This document shows positions 26,286 through 34,969 of a stretch of DNA of 64,000 nucleotides, piece after piece. Every line of letters starts with the position of its first letter. The first letter of the stretch is position 1. This DNA comes from T1Sed10-7 sp041686695. Its GTDB lineage: Bacteria; Actinomycetota; Nitriliruptoria; Nitriliruptorales; Nitriliruptoraceae. The notes beneath the pieces were generated by a model. It had not been told where the DNA came from. It saw only the letters and a program-made list of their open reading frames with translations, and ran no database searches. The position numbers were made by a program, and so were the translations under genes. The DNA is taken from the NCBI GenBank assembly GCA_041686695.1, contig JAWLDJ010000001.1, positions 20,481 to 84,480 on the forward strand, in the 5' to 3' direction.

Positions 26286-27206
26286 CTGCGCGATCGGCTC
26301 GGCGATCCGCTCCGGCTCCTCGGCCTCCACGGTCTCGAGGCGCTTGTCGCGCATCTCCAGCCGGTCGAGCCAGAACAGGCTCGCGGCGAACAGGACCAGG
26401 GCGATGATCGTCCAGATCGCGGAGGGCACCCATTCGGCACCGGGGTCGTAGAAGGCGAACCAGTAGACCGGGTCACCGACCGGGATCGGTTCGAAGGGCA
26501 CGCCGTCGGCGTCGGTGAAGGTGGCCGTGGCCTGGAAGCGCTGGGTCGCGAGCAACACCCCGGTCTCCGGGTGCTCGTAGACCATGGTCTCACCGAGGCG
26601 CTGCGCGTTGAAGAAGGGTTGCGCGCGACCGACCGCCCCCTCGGGCTGCTGGGCGGCGGCGTCCTCCTCGAACTCCGAGCGACGCGTGACGCCGATCTGT
26701 GCGACGTTGTTCTCGTCGGTGGGCAGGAACTGGTCCTGCATGTTGTCAGCGGCCTGCCCGACGGAGCCGGCGAGCTGTCCGAAGGCCGGGCGGGACTGCA
26801 GCTCCTCCTCGTCGAGGTCGCCGAACCCGAGGTACTCCGCGATGGGGAGGAACTGGTCGGTCTCGGTCCCTCCTGGGAAGAAGCCGGCGCGCGGGGATCC
26901 CTCCTCGAAGGCGTACCACTCGGGGCTGTAGTGATCGGAGGCCTGACCGGGGAGGTGGTCGATGCCGCTGTTGGCGGTGATGCCGGGACCGCCGAACCAC
27001 CAGAACACGCCCAGGAGGAACGCGAACCCGAAGAACGCGACGCCGTAGATGGCTCCTGCCTTCTTGGCGCCGTAGTTGGACCACAGCAGCACGTACACCG
27101 AGCCGGACAGGAACAGCAGCCCCAGCGGGATCGCGAGGATCGCGACCGGGTGATCCGCCGGGATCGCCTCCTCGACGGCGAGGAAGGTCACGAGCTCCAA
27201 CATCAT
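26283..27206 (-). CDS. Unknown membrane protein, last gene of the bc operon
   Basis: 307 residues, no family recognised. Two N-terminal membrane helices (about 20-40 and 48-72), a soluble region of about 190 residues rich in Asp/Glu/Gln, and one C-terminal helix (about 265-285, EWVPSAIWTIIALVLFAASL) followed by a charged tail. No CxxCH, Cys cluster or His pattern for a cofactor. Its ATGATG start overlaps the diheme cytochrome stop by 4 nt, which argues that it is a subunit or assembly factor of the same complex. The stop lies in the 25-bp repeat. Confidence 0.75.
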   Translation of the reverse strand: MMLELVTFLAVEEAIPADHPVAILAIPLGLLFLSGSVYVLLWSNYGAKKAGAIYGVAFFGFAFLLGVFWWFGGPGITANSGIDHLPGQASDHYSPEWYAFEEGSPRAGFFPGGTETDQFLPIAEYLGFGDLDEEELQSRPAFGQLAGSVGQAADNMQDQFLPTDENNVAQIGVTRRSEFEEDAAAQQPEGAVGRAQPFFNAQRLGETMVYEHPETGVLLATQRFQATATFTDADGVPFEPIPVGDPVYWFAFYDPGAEWVPSAIWTIIALVLFAASLFWLDRLEMRDKRLETVEAEEPERIAEPIAQ

Positions 27207-28207
27207 TGATCTCCCTCGCCCTCGTCAGCCGGTGTGGGCTGGCCGCCGATCTGCGCACTGCTTGGTCCACCGAGCTCCTGGAAGGACTCGATGTGGTCGA
27301 TGACCGCCTCGATCGCGTCGTCGGTGAGCTCGAGGTCGAACGCCGGCATCGGGGCGTTGCCCGGCAGGTTGCGCCCGTTGTAGAGCACATCGCGGACCAC
27401 GGCCCTGGCCTGCTCGAGGGAGGCGTCGTCCTCGCCGGACCAGCCGTACCGCTCGAACACGTTGACGAGCTGCGGACCGACGTAGCCCTCGGCGTTCGGC
27501 CCGTGGCACCGGGCGCAGTTGGCGGCGAACACGTCCTCCCCACTGCGGCCGACGAAGGCCTGCGCCTCTGGGATCTCCCCGGTCTGGACCGACAGGATGT
27601 AGGTCGCGATCTGTTCGAGCTGGTTGTCGGAGTAGACCCCACCGTTGGCGACGCCGAACGCGTTCATCGGGGTCCCGGCCCGTCCGTGGACCAACGTGAG
27701 CAGGATGAACTCCCGGACGTCGGTGACCACCTCGGTGTCGGCGTACCGCGCCACGATGTTGTTGAGCGCCGGGGCCGGCCACGCCGCCTCGACGTCCGGG
27801 TCGGGGTGCGGTGCCGAGCCACCCTCGAGGTTGACGCCGTGGCAGGAGGCACAGGCGTTCTGGTACTCGGCGCGCCCGGCAGCGACGTCGGCCTCGTAGA
27901 AGTCGTCGACCGCGTTGTTGATCCGGGTCGGCTCGATCAGCCAGTACAGCGGGATGAACAGCGAGGCGAAGACCGCCAGGGCGACGCCCCAGGACATCGC
28001 CCGTTCCATGCCGGTGGTCTCGAGCTCCTCGTCGGAGTGGTAGGGCCGCATCGCCAACGGGATGTCGGCGTGGCGCTTGGGCCCCGACCGCTTGCCCGGA
28101 CCGACGACGAAGTACGCCACCGCGAAGCCGGCGAGCGCCACGATGAGGATCAGCAGCGGCACGGTGCCGGAGCCGCCGGCCTCGGCAGCGAGGAAGGGGT
28201 GGATCAT
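27203..28207 (-). CDS. Membrane-anchored diheme cytochrome c of the bc complex
   Basis: 334 residues. Two membrane helices (about 15-36 and 73-92), then two cytochrome c domains with haem motifs CASCH (119-123) and CARCH (231-235), as in QcrC-type diheme subunits. Candidate Met ligands are in GTPMNAFG and GNAPMPAFD. The start MIHPFLAAEA has GGGAG upstream; an alternative ATG at 28231 would overlap the Rieske stop. Takes electrons from the Rieske protein, presumably for a terminal oxidase not in this window. Confidence 0.9.
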   Translation of the reverse strand: MIHPFLAAEAGGSGTVPLLILIVALAGFAVAYFVVGPGKRSGPKRHADIPLAMRPYHSDEELETTGMERAMSWGVALAVFASLFIPLYWLIEPTRINNAVDDFYEADVAAGRAEYQNACASCHGVNLEGGSAPHPDPDVEAAWPAPALNNIVARYADTEVVTDVREFILLTLVHGRAGTPMNAFGVANGGVYSDNQLEQIATYILSVQTGEIPEAQAFVGRSGEDVFAANCARCHGPNAEGYVGPQLVNVFERYGWSGEDDASLEQARAVVRDVLYNGRNLPGNAPMPAFDLELTDDAIEAVIDHIESFQELGGPSSAQIGGQPTPADEGEGDQ

Positions 28208-28223
28208 CGCGAAGCTCCCAGGC

Positions 28224-28832
28224 TCAGGCATCGACGCACGACGGTCCCTCGGGCGGCTGCTCGAGGGCGTTCGCGGTGCGGGCCGGGCCGGTCAGGGGGT
28301 TGCCGAGATCGACGACGAACTGGCCGTCCTCGTCGATGAACGAGGAGTAGCGGTCCAGACCACGCGGTGCCGGGCCACCCTGCCACTCGCCGTAGCGGTT
28401 GTAGCGCGAGCCGTGGCAGGGGCACTCGAACCACTGCGAGGACTGGCACCAGGGCACACCGCAGCCCAGGTGCGGACAGGACTGGGAGTTGACGGCCATC
28501 AAGCCCGTCTCACCGTCGGGCAGGATGGCGTGGTCGTCGCCGTAGGCGCGCATGGCCGACGAGGAGGTCGCGTCCCACACCAGCACGGAGATCCCACCGT
28601 CGGGGATCCGCAGCGGGGTGCGATCGTTCTGGACGTTGTCGGCGATCTCTCGTGCGTCGCCGAGCGCGACCTCGCCGAACAGCCCGTCCCCCGTCCGAGG
28701 CCAGAGCATGCCGAGCGTGCCCACGCCGAAGGCCGCCAGGCCCGCGCCGACGGAGCCGATGAGGCCGTAGCGCAGGAAGGTACGCCGCTCGACCGGTTTG
28801 AGCGTTGACCGGCCCTTGCCGTCATCTGCCAT
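28224..28832 (-). CDS. Rieske iron-sulfur protein of the bc complex
   Basis: 202 residues. Twin-arginine membrane anchor ERRTFLRYG at 15-23 followed by a hydrophobic helix, so probably Tat-exported. The 2Fe-2S site is Cys119, His121, Cys137 and His140, with Cys124/Cys139 as the stabilising disulfide (CPHLGC and CPCHGS). A single anchor helix is typical of b6f/Bacillus-type proteins, unlike the three-helix actinobacterial QcrA. Confidence 0.95.
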   Translation of the reverse strand: MADDGKGRSTLKPVERRTFLRYGLIGSVGAGLAAFGVGTLGMLWPRTGDGLFGEVALGDAREIADNVQNDRTPLRIPDGGISVLVWDATSSSAMRAYGDDHAILPDGETGLMAVNSQSCPHLGCGVPWCQSSQWFECPCHGSRYNRYGEWQGGPAPRGLDRYSSFIDEDGQFVVDLGNPLTGPARTANALEQPPEGPSCVDA

Positions 28833-28892
28833 GGTCTCGTCCTTGATGGTGTGCGCCGACCCGGCTCGCGGGGGCGTGGTGACCTCGCCCGG

Positions 28893-29735
28893 CTACAGCG
28901 TGAACCCGAGCCCCTGGACCCAGGGCCAGACCCAGGCGTAGCCAGCGCCACGGATGAAGGAGCCGATGATCACGAGCAGGCCCCAGAACGTCAGGAAGAA
29001 GGTGAACGCCAGGTTGGCGACCTTGCGGTTCTCCGGCTTGGCCGAGGGGTTCTTGTCCATGTAGGGCGCCGCCATCAGCATGACGACGAATACCCCCGGC
29101 AGGGTGACGCCGGCGATCATCGGGTGGAAGTAGGCCAGGAGCTCCTGCAGCCCCATGAAGTACCAGGGCGCCTTGTTGATCGCCGGGACCTCCTGGGGGT
29201 TGGCCAGTGAACCGAGCGGGGCGTCGAGGAAGAAGGAGGCGATCAGCAGCAGCGACCCGGCCGCCAGGAGCGCCACGAACTCCACCAGCAGCAGGTGCGG
29301 CCAGGTGTAGACCTTGTCCATCTGCTTGGACTGCACCTGCTGGATGCCGGCGGGCGGCACGAGTGCGAGCAGCCGGTGGGTGTGGGTCGAGGAGGTCGGC
29401 ACGCCCATGGAGGCCGGTTGGCTCCCACCGTTGCCGAGCGAGGCAGCGACCCGGGCGGCGCGCTCCTCGGGCGTGAGCCGGCCGCCGCCGCCGGCGTCGC
29501 CCTCGGCGGGCGCGGCCGTCTTCGTCGCGACGCCGCCACCACCGCCCGACGCACGGGCGGCTTCGAGGGCCTTCTCGGCCTCCTCTGCGGGCTTCGGGCC
29601 GAGCGTGGCACCCTCGGCGATCTTGCTGGCACGCACGGCGGCAGCCTTGGCCTTGGCACGGGCGATCCGCTCGCTCTTGCCCTCGGCCAGCAGACGGTCG
29701 TAGACCGCCTGGTCCGGCGTGATCTCCTCGCTCAT
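28893..29735 (-). CDS. Cytochrome b6f-type subunit IV (C-terminal half of cytochrome b)
   Basis: 280 residues. Residues 1-110 are an Ala/Gly/Glu-rich extension, apparently soluble. From about 140 the protein has three membrane helices of subunit IV type (TWPHLLLVEFVALLAAGSLL, PMIAGVTLPGVFVVMLMAAPY, LAFTFFLTFWGLLVIIGSF). The Qo-site PEWY motif is replaced by APWY, followed by FMGLQELLAYFHP. Split cytochrome b contrasts with the fused QcrB usual in Actinobacteria. Confidence 0.9.
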   Translation of the reverse strand: MSEEITPDQAVYDRLLAEGKSERIARAKAKAAAVRASKIAEGATLGPKPAEEAEKALEAARASGGGGGVATKTAAPAEGDAGGGGRLTPEERAARVAASLGNGGSQPASMGVPTSSTHTHRLLALVPPAGIQQVQSKQMDKVYTWPHLLLVEFVALLAAGSLLLIASFFLDAPLGSLANPQEVPAINKAPWYFMGLQELLAYFHPMIAGVTLPGVFVVMLMAAPYMDKNPSAKPENRKVANLAFTFFLTFWGLLVIIGSFIRGAGYAWVWPWVQGLGFTL

Positions 29736-29794
29736 CGGTGCGCCTCTCTCAGCGGTGCGGGGCGGCTGCCCGCTTTGCGGTGCTCGGCGACGGC

Positions 29795-30562
29795 CTACAG
29801 CGGACCGGAGATGCCACCGTCCTTGCGGATCCGCCAGAAGTGGACCGCGAGGAAGATGACCGTGACGAAGGGGATGAACAGCACGTGCAGGACGTACCAG
29901 CGCAACAGGGTCTCAGGACCGATCTCGATCCCGCCGAGGAGCACGAACTGGACCTGATCACCGAACACGGGCGTGAAGCCCATCATGTTGGTCCCGACCG
30001 TGACCGCCCACAGCGCGAGCTGGTCCCAGGGCAGCAGGTACCCGGTGAAGGAGAGCAGCAGCGTCAGCAGCAGCAGGATCACGCCGACGACCCAGTTGAA
30101 CTCCCGCGGCGGCTTGTAGGCGCCGTGGTAGAAGACCCGCGCCATGTGCAGGAACACGGTGAAGACCATCGCGTGCGCGCCCCAGCGGTGGAGGTTGCGC
30201 ACGAGCTGGCCGAAGGTCACCGACGCCGAGAGCTCCCGCATGTTCAGGTAGGCGACCTCCGTGCCGGCGCCCGCGGCCGGGGTGTAGAAGAACATCAGGA
30301 AGATGCCGGTGATGGTCAGCAGGATGAACATGAAGAAGCTCAAGCCACCGAGGCAGTAGGTGTAGGTGAGCTTGAGGCCGTGCCGCTTCACCTTCACCGG
30401 GTGCAGGTGGTAGAGCACGTTGTTCATCGAGGCGAGGGCACGGTCACGCGAGGTGTCCCGGTAGCCCTTCCGGTAGATCGATCCCGGACGGAAGATCGAC
30501 TTCCAGATGACGTTGTCCTGGACGTTGCCCTTGACGTCGTCGAACGTCGGGAGCTTCGGCAC
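29795..30562 (-). CDS. Cytochrome b6-type subunit of the quinol:cytochrome c reductase
   Basis: 255 residues from a GTG preceded by GAGAGG; a longer frame to 30646 adds basic sequence that overlaps no conserved region. Four membrane helices. b-haem ligands are His125/His139 (spacing 14) and His226/His241 (spacing 15), the spacing seen in b6. Cys70 in TYCLGG is at the position of the b6 cysteine that binds the extra covalent haem. Oxidises menaquinol with the Rieske protein and subunit IV encoded next. Confidence 0.93.
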   Translation of the reverse strand: MPKLPTFDDVKGNVQDNVIWKSIFRPGSIYRKGYRDTSRDRALASMNNVLYHLHPVKVKRHGLKLTYTYCLGGLSFFMFILLTITGIFLMFFYTPAAGAGTEVAYLNMRELSASVTFGQLVRNLHRWGAHAMVFTVFLHMARVFYHGAYKPPREFNWVVGVILLLLTLLLSFTGYLLPWDQLALWAVTVGTNMMGFTPVFGDQVQFVLLGGIEIGPETLLRWYVLHVLFIPFVTVIFLAVHFWRIRKDGGISGPL

Positions 30563-30652
30563 GCTCGTCCCTCTCTCGGTCGGTCCTGCGCGGCGCCGTC
30601 GGGGCGCCGGTTCGACATCTCTGGCCCGGGCCGCTGGCCCGGACATCTGACC

Positions 30653-30997
30653 TCACCCGTCGACGCGTCCGAGCCACAGCGCATCCGACGGGCACCGCTC
30701 CACGCAGATCGCGCAGCGCGTGCACTCGTTGTCGTCGATGATGAACACGGCGTGCGACTGTGACGCCAGCGTCTTCAACGACGAGGAGTCCGCATCCTTG
30801 ATGATGTCGGGTGACATCATGTAGATGCACTCCCAGGGACAGACATCCTCGCAGGCGCGACACAGGATGCACAGCTCGGGGGTGAGACCGATGTGACGCT
30901 TCGGCTTGACCCGCTCCTGCAGCCACTGCGGGTCGACCTGCTGGACGGTGTAGTCGTCGAACATCAGGGGATGTTCGCCCTTGTCGGTCTTACCCAC
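30653..30997 (-). CDS. 2[4Fe-4S] ferredoxin in the bc operon
   Basis: 114 residues. First cluster set Cys43, Cys46, Cys49, Cys53; second Cys92, Cys95, Cys98, Cys102 followed by Pro, so two 4Fe-4S clusters in bacterial-ferredoxin spacing. The first 35 residues precede the domain. No signal peptide, so cytoplasmic. It lies between a membrane protein and the b6 gene on the same strand with short gaps. A partner or electron-entry subunit for the complex is possible. Confidence 0.9.
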   Translation of the reverse strand: MGKTDKGEHPLMFDDYTVQQVDPQWLQERVKPKRHIGLTPELCILCRACEDVCPWECIYMMSPDIIKDADSSSLKTLASQSHAVFIIDDNECTRCAICVERCPSDALWLGRVDG

Positions 30998-31059
30998 GGT
31001 GCCCCTCCCCTCGTCGTCGTGCGGTGGAACTCATGCGAACGTCCTCGTGCGCCCTCGGC

Positions 31060-31575
31060 TCACCGGTAGCCGCCGGATTCCGGCTTGGACTCCCCGGACG
31101 CCAGGGTCTTGGGCAGGCTGCGCTGGACACGCAATCCCGCCCAGATCGTCACGACGATCCCCCCGATCATCAACGCGCCGACGACGCCCTCGGTGATCAC
31201 CGAGTACAGGTTGGACGCGATGTCGAGCCGGTAGTCCTCGCTGATGTCGATGCCCGCCGATGCCGGGATGATCGCACCCTCCAACAGGTCACTGTTGGAC
31301 TCGGTGAACTGGATCCATCCGTGCGGTAGCACCCCGTGGACCCACCACAGCAGGGCGGAGGCCCCCATGACGCCCATGGTCGCCGAGACCCACTCGCGCT
31401 TGCCGTAGGTGACCTTCGCCAGGTAGAGCGGCAGCGCCACGAGCGGTCCGAGCCACAGCAACGTGATGGCGCCACCGATCCAGCCCCGACCAGCACCCGC
31501 GGGATCACCGAACTCGTACAGCGCCCGCGCAGCCTCGGGAAGGGCCGCGAAGAACTCGCCGAACCACTCGCTCAC
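31060..31575 (-). CDS. Unknown membrane protein, first gene of the bc operon
   Basis: 171 residues, GTG start after CAGGAG. Three or four hydrophobic helices (about 32-52, 65-85, 130-150), no haem or cluster motif. I recognise no family. Position as first gene before the ferredoxin and cytochrome b6 suggests a subunit or assembly role. A 13-bp inverted repeat (GCTGAC-G-GTCAGC, 31589-31601) lies just upstream of the start. Confidence 0.72.
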   Translation of the reverse strand: MSEWFGEFFAALPEAARALYEFGDPAGAGRGWIGGAITLLWLGPLVALPLYLAKVTYGKREWVSATMGVMGASALLWWVHGVLPHGWIQFTESNSDLLEGAIIPASAGIDISEDYRLDIASNLYSVITEGVVGALMIGGIVVTIWAGLRVQRSLPKTLASGESKPESGGYR

Positions 31576-31717
31576 CTGCGCTCCTGTCGCTGACGGTCAG
31601 CGGACCTGCGATCCGGCCCGTGTGGCCATCCTGCCCTCGGGGGCCGATGGGCCCACCGTGGGGGGCCGAAGGTACCAACCGGCCCTCGACCCGAACAAAC
31701 GGCCGGGCCCGCCGACC

Positions 31718-33016
31718 TCACCGCGCCGCCCCCGCAGCGACCACCTCGGCGGCCTCGTGTGCCGCCTCGACGATCCGCTCGAGGACCGCAGCGTCCAACG
31801 CCAGAGAGGTGAAGACCACCTCGTAGCCCGACGGTGCGAGGTAGATGCCCCGGTCCAGCATCGCGTGGAAGAACCGCGCATAGGCGTCGTGGTCAGCGCC
31901 GGCGACGTCCTCGAAGCGGGTCGGCGGCCGATCGCTGAACACCACCCCGGCCAGCGTGCCGTGGCGCAGCACCTGCGCGGTGACGCCGGCGGCACGGAAC
32001 GCTGCCGAGAAGCCGTCGGCCAACGTCCGGGTGGCGCCTTCCAGGCAGTCGTAGACCGTCTCGTCCAGCAGCGCCAGCTGCGCTCGCCCGGCCGCAACCG
32101 CCACCGGGTTCCCCGACAGGGTCCCCGCCTGGTACACCGGGCCGTCGGGGGCCAGGTGGTCCATCAAGCTCGCCGGTCCCCCGAAGGCGGCCAGGGGGAA
32201 GCCGCCTCCCACGACCTTGCCGAGGATCGTGATGTCCGGGGTGACGCCCTCGCGTTCCTGCGCGCCGCCGAGCGCCAGCCGGAAGCCGGTGATCACCTCG
32301 TCGAACACCAGCACGGCCCCGCAGGCGTCGGCTTGCTCACGCAGGAACGCCAGGAAGCCGTCGGCGGGCGGGACCAGGTTCATGTTGGCCGGCACCGGTT
32401 CGGCGAGGATGGCGGCCAGATCCTGGCCGTGCTCGGCCACCACCGCCGCGACCGCCGCGCGATCGTTCCAGGGGACCAGGATCGTGTCACCGGCAGCACC
32501 GGGGGTCACCCCCGGGGAACCGGGGATGCCGAGCGTCGCCACGCCGGAGCCGGCGGCGACCAGCAACGCATCCGCGTGACCGTGGTAGTGACCGACGAAC
32601 TTCAGCAGCTTGGCCCGGCCTGTGGCCCCCCGGGCGAGCCGCACGGCGCTCATCCCGGCTTCGGTGCCCGAGTTGACCAGACGCACCTTCTCCACCGATG
32701 GCACGGCCTCGATGATGGCCTCGGCGAGGCGGACCTCACCCTCGGTCGGCGCACCGAACGACGAGCCCAGCTCCATCGCGGCGCTGGCAGCGGCCAGCAC
32801 CTCCCGGCGCGCGTGCCCGAAGAGCAGCGGACCCCAGGAGTTGACGAGATCGAGGTAGTGGTTGCCATCCACGTCGATCAGCGTCGCGCCCTCGCCACGG
32901 GCGACGAAGCGAGGCGTGCCCCCCACGCTGGCGAACGCGCGCACCGGCGAACTCACCCCGCCGGGGATCACGGCGCGAGCGCGGGCGAAGAGGTCTTGCG
33001 AGGTGTCGGTACGCAC
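31718..33016 (-). CDS. hemL: Glutamate-1-semialdehyde 2,1-aminomutase
   Basis: PLP enzyme making 5-aminolevulinate in the C5 pathway. 432 residues from GTG at 33016; the open frame continues far upstream through the next gene and is not used. Motifs are RLVNSGTEAGMSAVRLARG, KFVGHYHGHAD, VFDEVITGFR and the PLP Lys267 in ILGKVVGGGFPLAA. Together with hemA it shows that haem is made from glutamyl-tRNA. Confidence 0.96.
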   Translation of the reverse strand: MRTDTSQDLFARARAVIPGGVSSPVRAFASVGGTPRFVARGEGATLIDVDGNHYLDLVNSWGPLLFGHARREVLAAASAAMELGSSFGAPTEGEVRLAEAIIEAVPSVEKVRLVNSGTEAGMSAVRLARGATGRAKLLKFVGHYHGHADALLVAAGSGVATLGIPGSPGVTPGAAGDTILVPWNDRAAVAAVVAEHGQDLAAILAEPVPANMNLVPPADGFLAFLREQADACGAVLVFDEVITGFRLALGGAQEREGVTPDITILGKVVGGGFPLAAFGGPASLMDHLAPDGPVYQAGTLSGNPVAVAAGRAQLALLDETVYDCLEGATRTLADGFSAAFRAAGVTAQVLRHGTLAGVVFSDRPPTRFEDVAGADHDAYARFFHAMLDRGIYLAPSGYEVVFTSLALDAAVLERIVEAAHEAAEVVAAGAAR

Positions 33017-33126
33017 AACGATCGCCTTGGTGTCGGATCGACGGGTAGTGGTTGGATCGGTCGGAACAGGAACGGGATCGGGGATCGCGACGACGCGACG
33101 CCGGCGGCCCCATCGGACCGGGCGCG

Positions 33127-33897
33127 TCAGGGCAGGACGTGTTCGAAGATGACGTTGTCGGCGAGCTGGTGGGCACGAGCCAGCGCCGATGGGCTGTCGG
33201 CGGTCCAGGCGACCAGCACCCCGCCACGATCGCGCCAGGCCTCGCAGGGTCCGTTCGGCAGGCCCGTCAGGTCGTAGCTGACGGCATGGGGGGCGACGCT
33301 CTTGAGGTCCTTGAGCTCGGCGAGCCGGCGACGCACCACCCGCGGCAGGCGCGCGTCGTCGATCGGGCCGGCCGTCAGGACACGGACCGCCGCCGGACGA
33401 CGTCGCCGGAACCAGCGCAGCGTGGCCGGGTTGAAGCTGGCGACACACCACGGGCCGGGGTGTGCGCCCACGACCGGCGCGACGGCCGCCTCCAGCGACC
33501 CCGCCCTGAGCGCCGGCTGCTTCACCTCGACCATGACCGGGACCTCGCGCAGCAGGGCGAGCGCTGCCGCCAGCGTCGGGACGTGCTCGCGGGTCCCGCC
33601 GATCGTCACCGCGGCCAGCTCGGCCACCGTCAGATCCGCGATCCGGTCGGGACGGTCGGCGCAACGCAGCAGGGTCGGATCGTGGGAGACCACCGGCACC
33701 CGGTCACGGCTGAGCATCACATCCAGCTCGACGCCGTAGCCGGCTTCGGCCGCAGCCGCGAAGGCCGCCAGGGAGTTCTCGGGACGCCCACCGTCGTGGA
33801 GACCGCGGTGGGCCAGGGGGACCTCCCGCAGCCACGACGGACAGGTCTCGGTCGGGACCAGATCCGGGTAGGCCTCGGTGATGCTGGTCTCGCTCAC
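33127..33897 (-). CDS. Glycerophosphodiester phosphodiesterase family protein
   Basis: 256 residues with the GDPD catalytic pattern LAHRGLH, PENSLAAF, GVELDVMLSRD and PVVSHDP, and a later EVKQP. TIM-barrel phosphodiesterase hydrolysing deacylated phospholipids or related diesters. No signal peptide, so cytoplasmic. GTG start overlaps the hemB stop by 4 nt (GTGGTGA context), so it is co-translated although its function is unrelated to haem. Confidence 0.88.
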   Translation of the reverse strand: MSETSITEAYPDLVPTETCPSWLREVPLAHRGLHDGGRPENSLAAFAAAAEAGYGVELDVMLSRDRVPVVSHDPTLLRCADRPDRIADLTVAELAAVTIGGTREHVPTLAAALALLREVPVMVEVKQPALRAGSLEAAVAPVVGAHPGPWCVASFNPATLRWFRRRRPAAVRVLTAGPIDDARLPRVVRRRLAELKDLKSVAPHAVSYDLTGLPNGPCEAWRDRGGVLVAWTADSPSALARAHQLADNVIFEHVLP

Positions 33898-34877
33898 CAC
33901 TCGGCTCCCCGAGCCAGCTCCAGCGCGGCGTAGGTCACGACCACGTCGGCCCCGGCGCGACGGATCGAGAGGACCGACTCCCTCAGGGCCGCCGCGCCGT
34001 CGATCCAGCCCCGCTCGGCGGCGGCGTGCACCATCGCGTACTCCCCCGAGACGTGGTAGGCGACCACGGGCAGGCGGTGGCGCCGGCGGGCCTCGGCGAC
34101 GACGTCGAGGTAGGCGAGGGCCGGTTTGACCATCAGCGCATCGGCCCCTTCGGCGGCGTCCAGGTCCAGCTCACGGGCGGCCTCACGACCGTTCGCCGGA
34201 TCGAGCTGGTGACCGGCCCGATCGCCGGAGACCATGGCCGAACCGGCCGCGTCCCGGAAGGGGCCGTAGAACGCCGAGGCGAACTTCGCCGCGTACGCGA
34301 CGATGCCGACGTGCGCGTGGCCGCTGCGGTCGAGACCGGACCGGATCGCCGCCACCTGGCCGTCCATCATGCCCGAGGGGGCCACCAGGTCCGCACCGGC
34401 GCGGGCGTAGGCGATGGCATCGCGGACGTAACCGGCCACCGCCGCATCGTTGTCGACCTGCCCCTCGGCATCCAGCGGTCCGCAGTGGCCGTGGTCGGTG
34501 TACTCGCACTGGCAGACATCGGCCCACAGGACGAGCTCGTTGCCCACCGTCGCACGGATCGCGCTCAGGGCACGCGGGACGGGGCCCTCCGGATCCCAGC
34601 CGCTGGTCCCGAGCGGGTCCTTGTGGGTGGGCAGTCCGAACAGGAGCAGGCCGCCGATCCCCGCCTCCACGCTGGCCTGTGCCACCTCGACCACCGAGGT
34701 GAGGCTGTGCTGGAGGACGCCGGGCAGCGACGGGATCGGCACGGGGTCGCCTCGCCCGGCCGCGACGAAGACCGGCAGCACCAGCGCACCGGCCGGCACC
34801 GCCGTCTCGGCGAACGAGCGTCTGAGCGCGGGGGTCCGGCGCAGGCGACGCGGTCGCGACACGGGGTACTCCGTCAA
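33894..34877 (-). CDS. hemB: Porphobilinogen synthase
   Basis: Condenses two 5-aminolevulinates. 327 residues. The zinc-type cysteine cluster DVCQCEYTDHGHCG is present, with the Schiff-base lysines in VAYAAKFASAFYGPFRDA and MVKPALAYLD. The alternative Mg-only form lacks these Cys, so this enzyme is probably zinc-dependent. Confidence 0.96.
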   Translation of the reverse strand: MTEYPVSRPRRLRRTPALRRSFAETAVPAGALVLPVFVAAGRGDPVPIPSLPGVLQHSLTSVVEVAQASVEAGIGGLLLFGLPTHKDPLGTSGWDPEGPVPRALSAIRATVGNELVLWADVCQCEYTDHGHCGPLDAEGQVDNDAAVAGYVRDAIAYARAGADLVAPSGMMDGQVAAIRSGLDRSGHAHVGIVAYAAKFASAFYGPFRDAAGSAMVSGDRAGHQLDPANGREAARELDLDAAEGADALMVKPALAYLDVVAEARRRHRLPVVAYHVSGEYAMVHAAAERGWIDGAAALRESVLSIRRAGADVVVTYAALELARGAEW

Positions 34878-34969
34878 CGCTGGCCTCGGCTCGTCGGGAC
34901 GACCCTCAGGAGGGTAACGGGCGCGCCCTGGTCACCCGCGTGCCGTGCGGGCGCTCCCCAGCGCACCGC

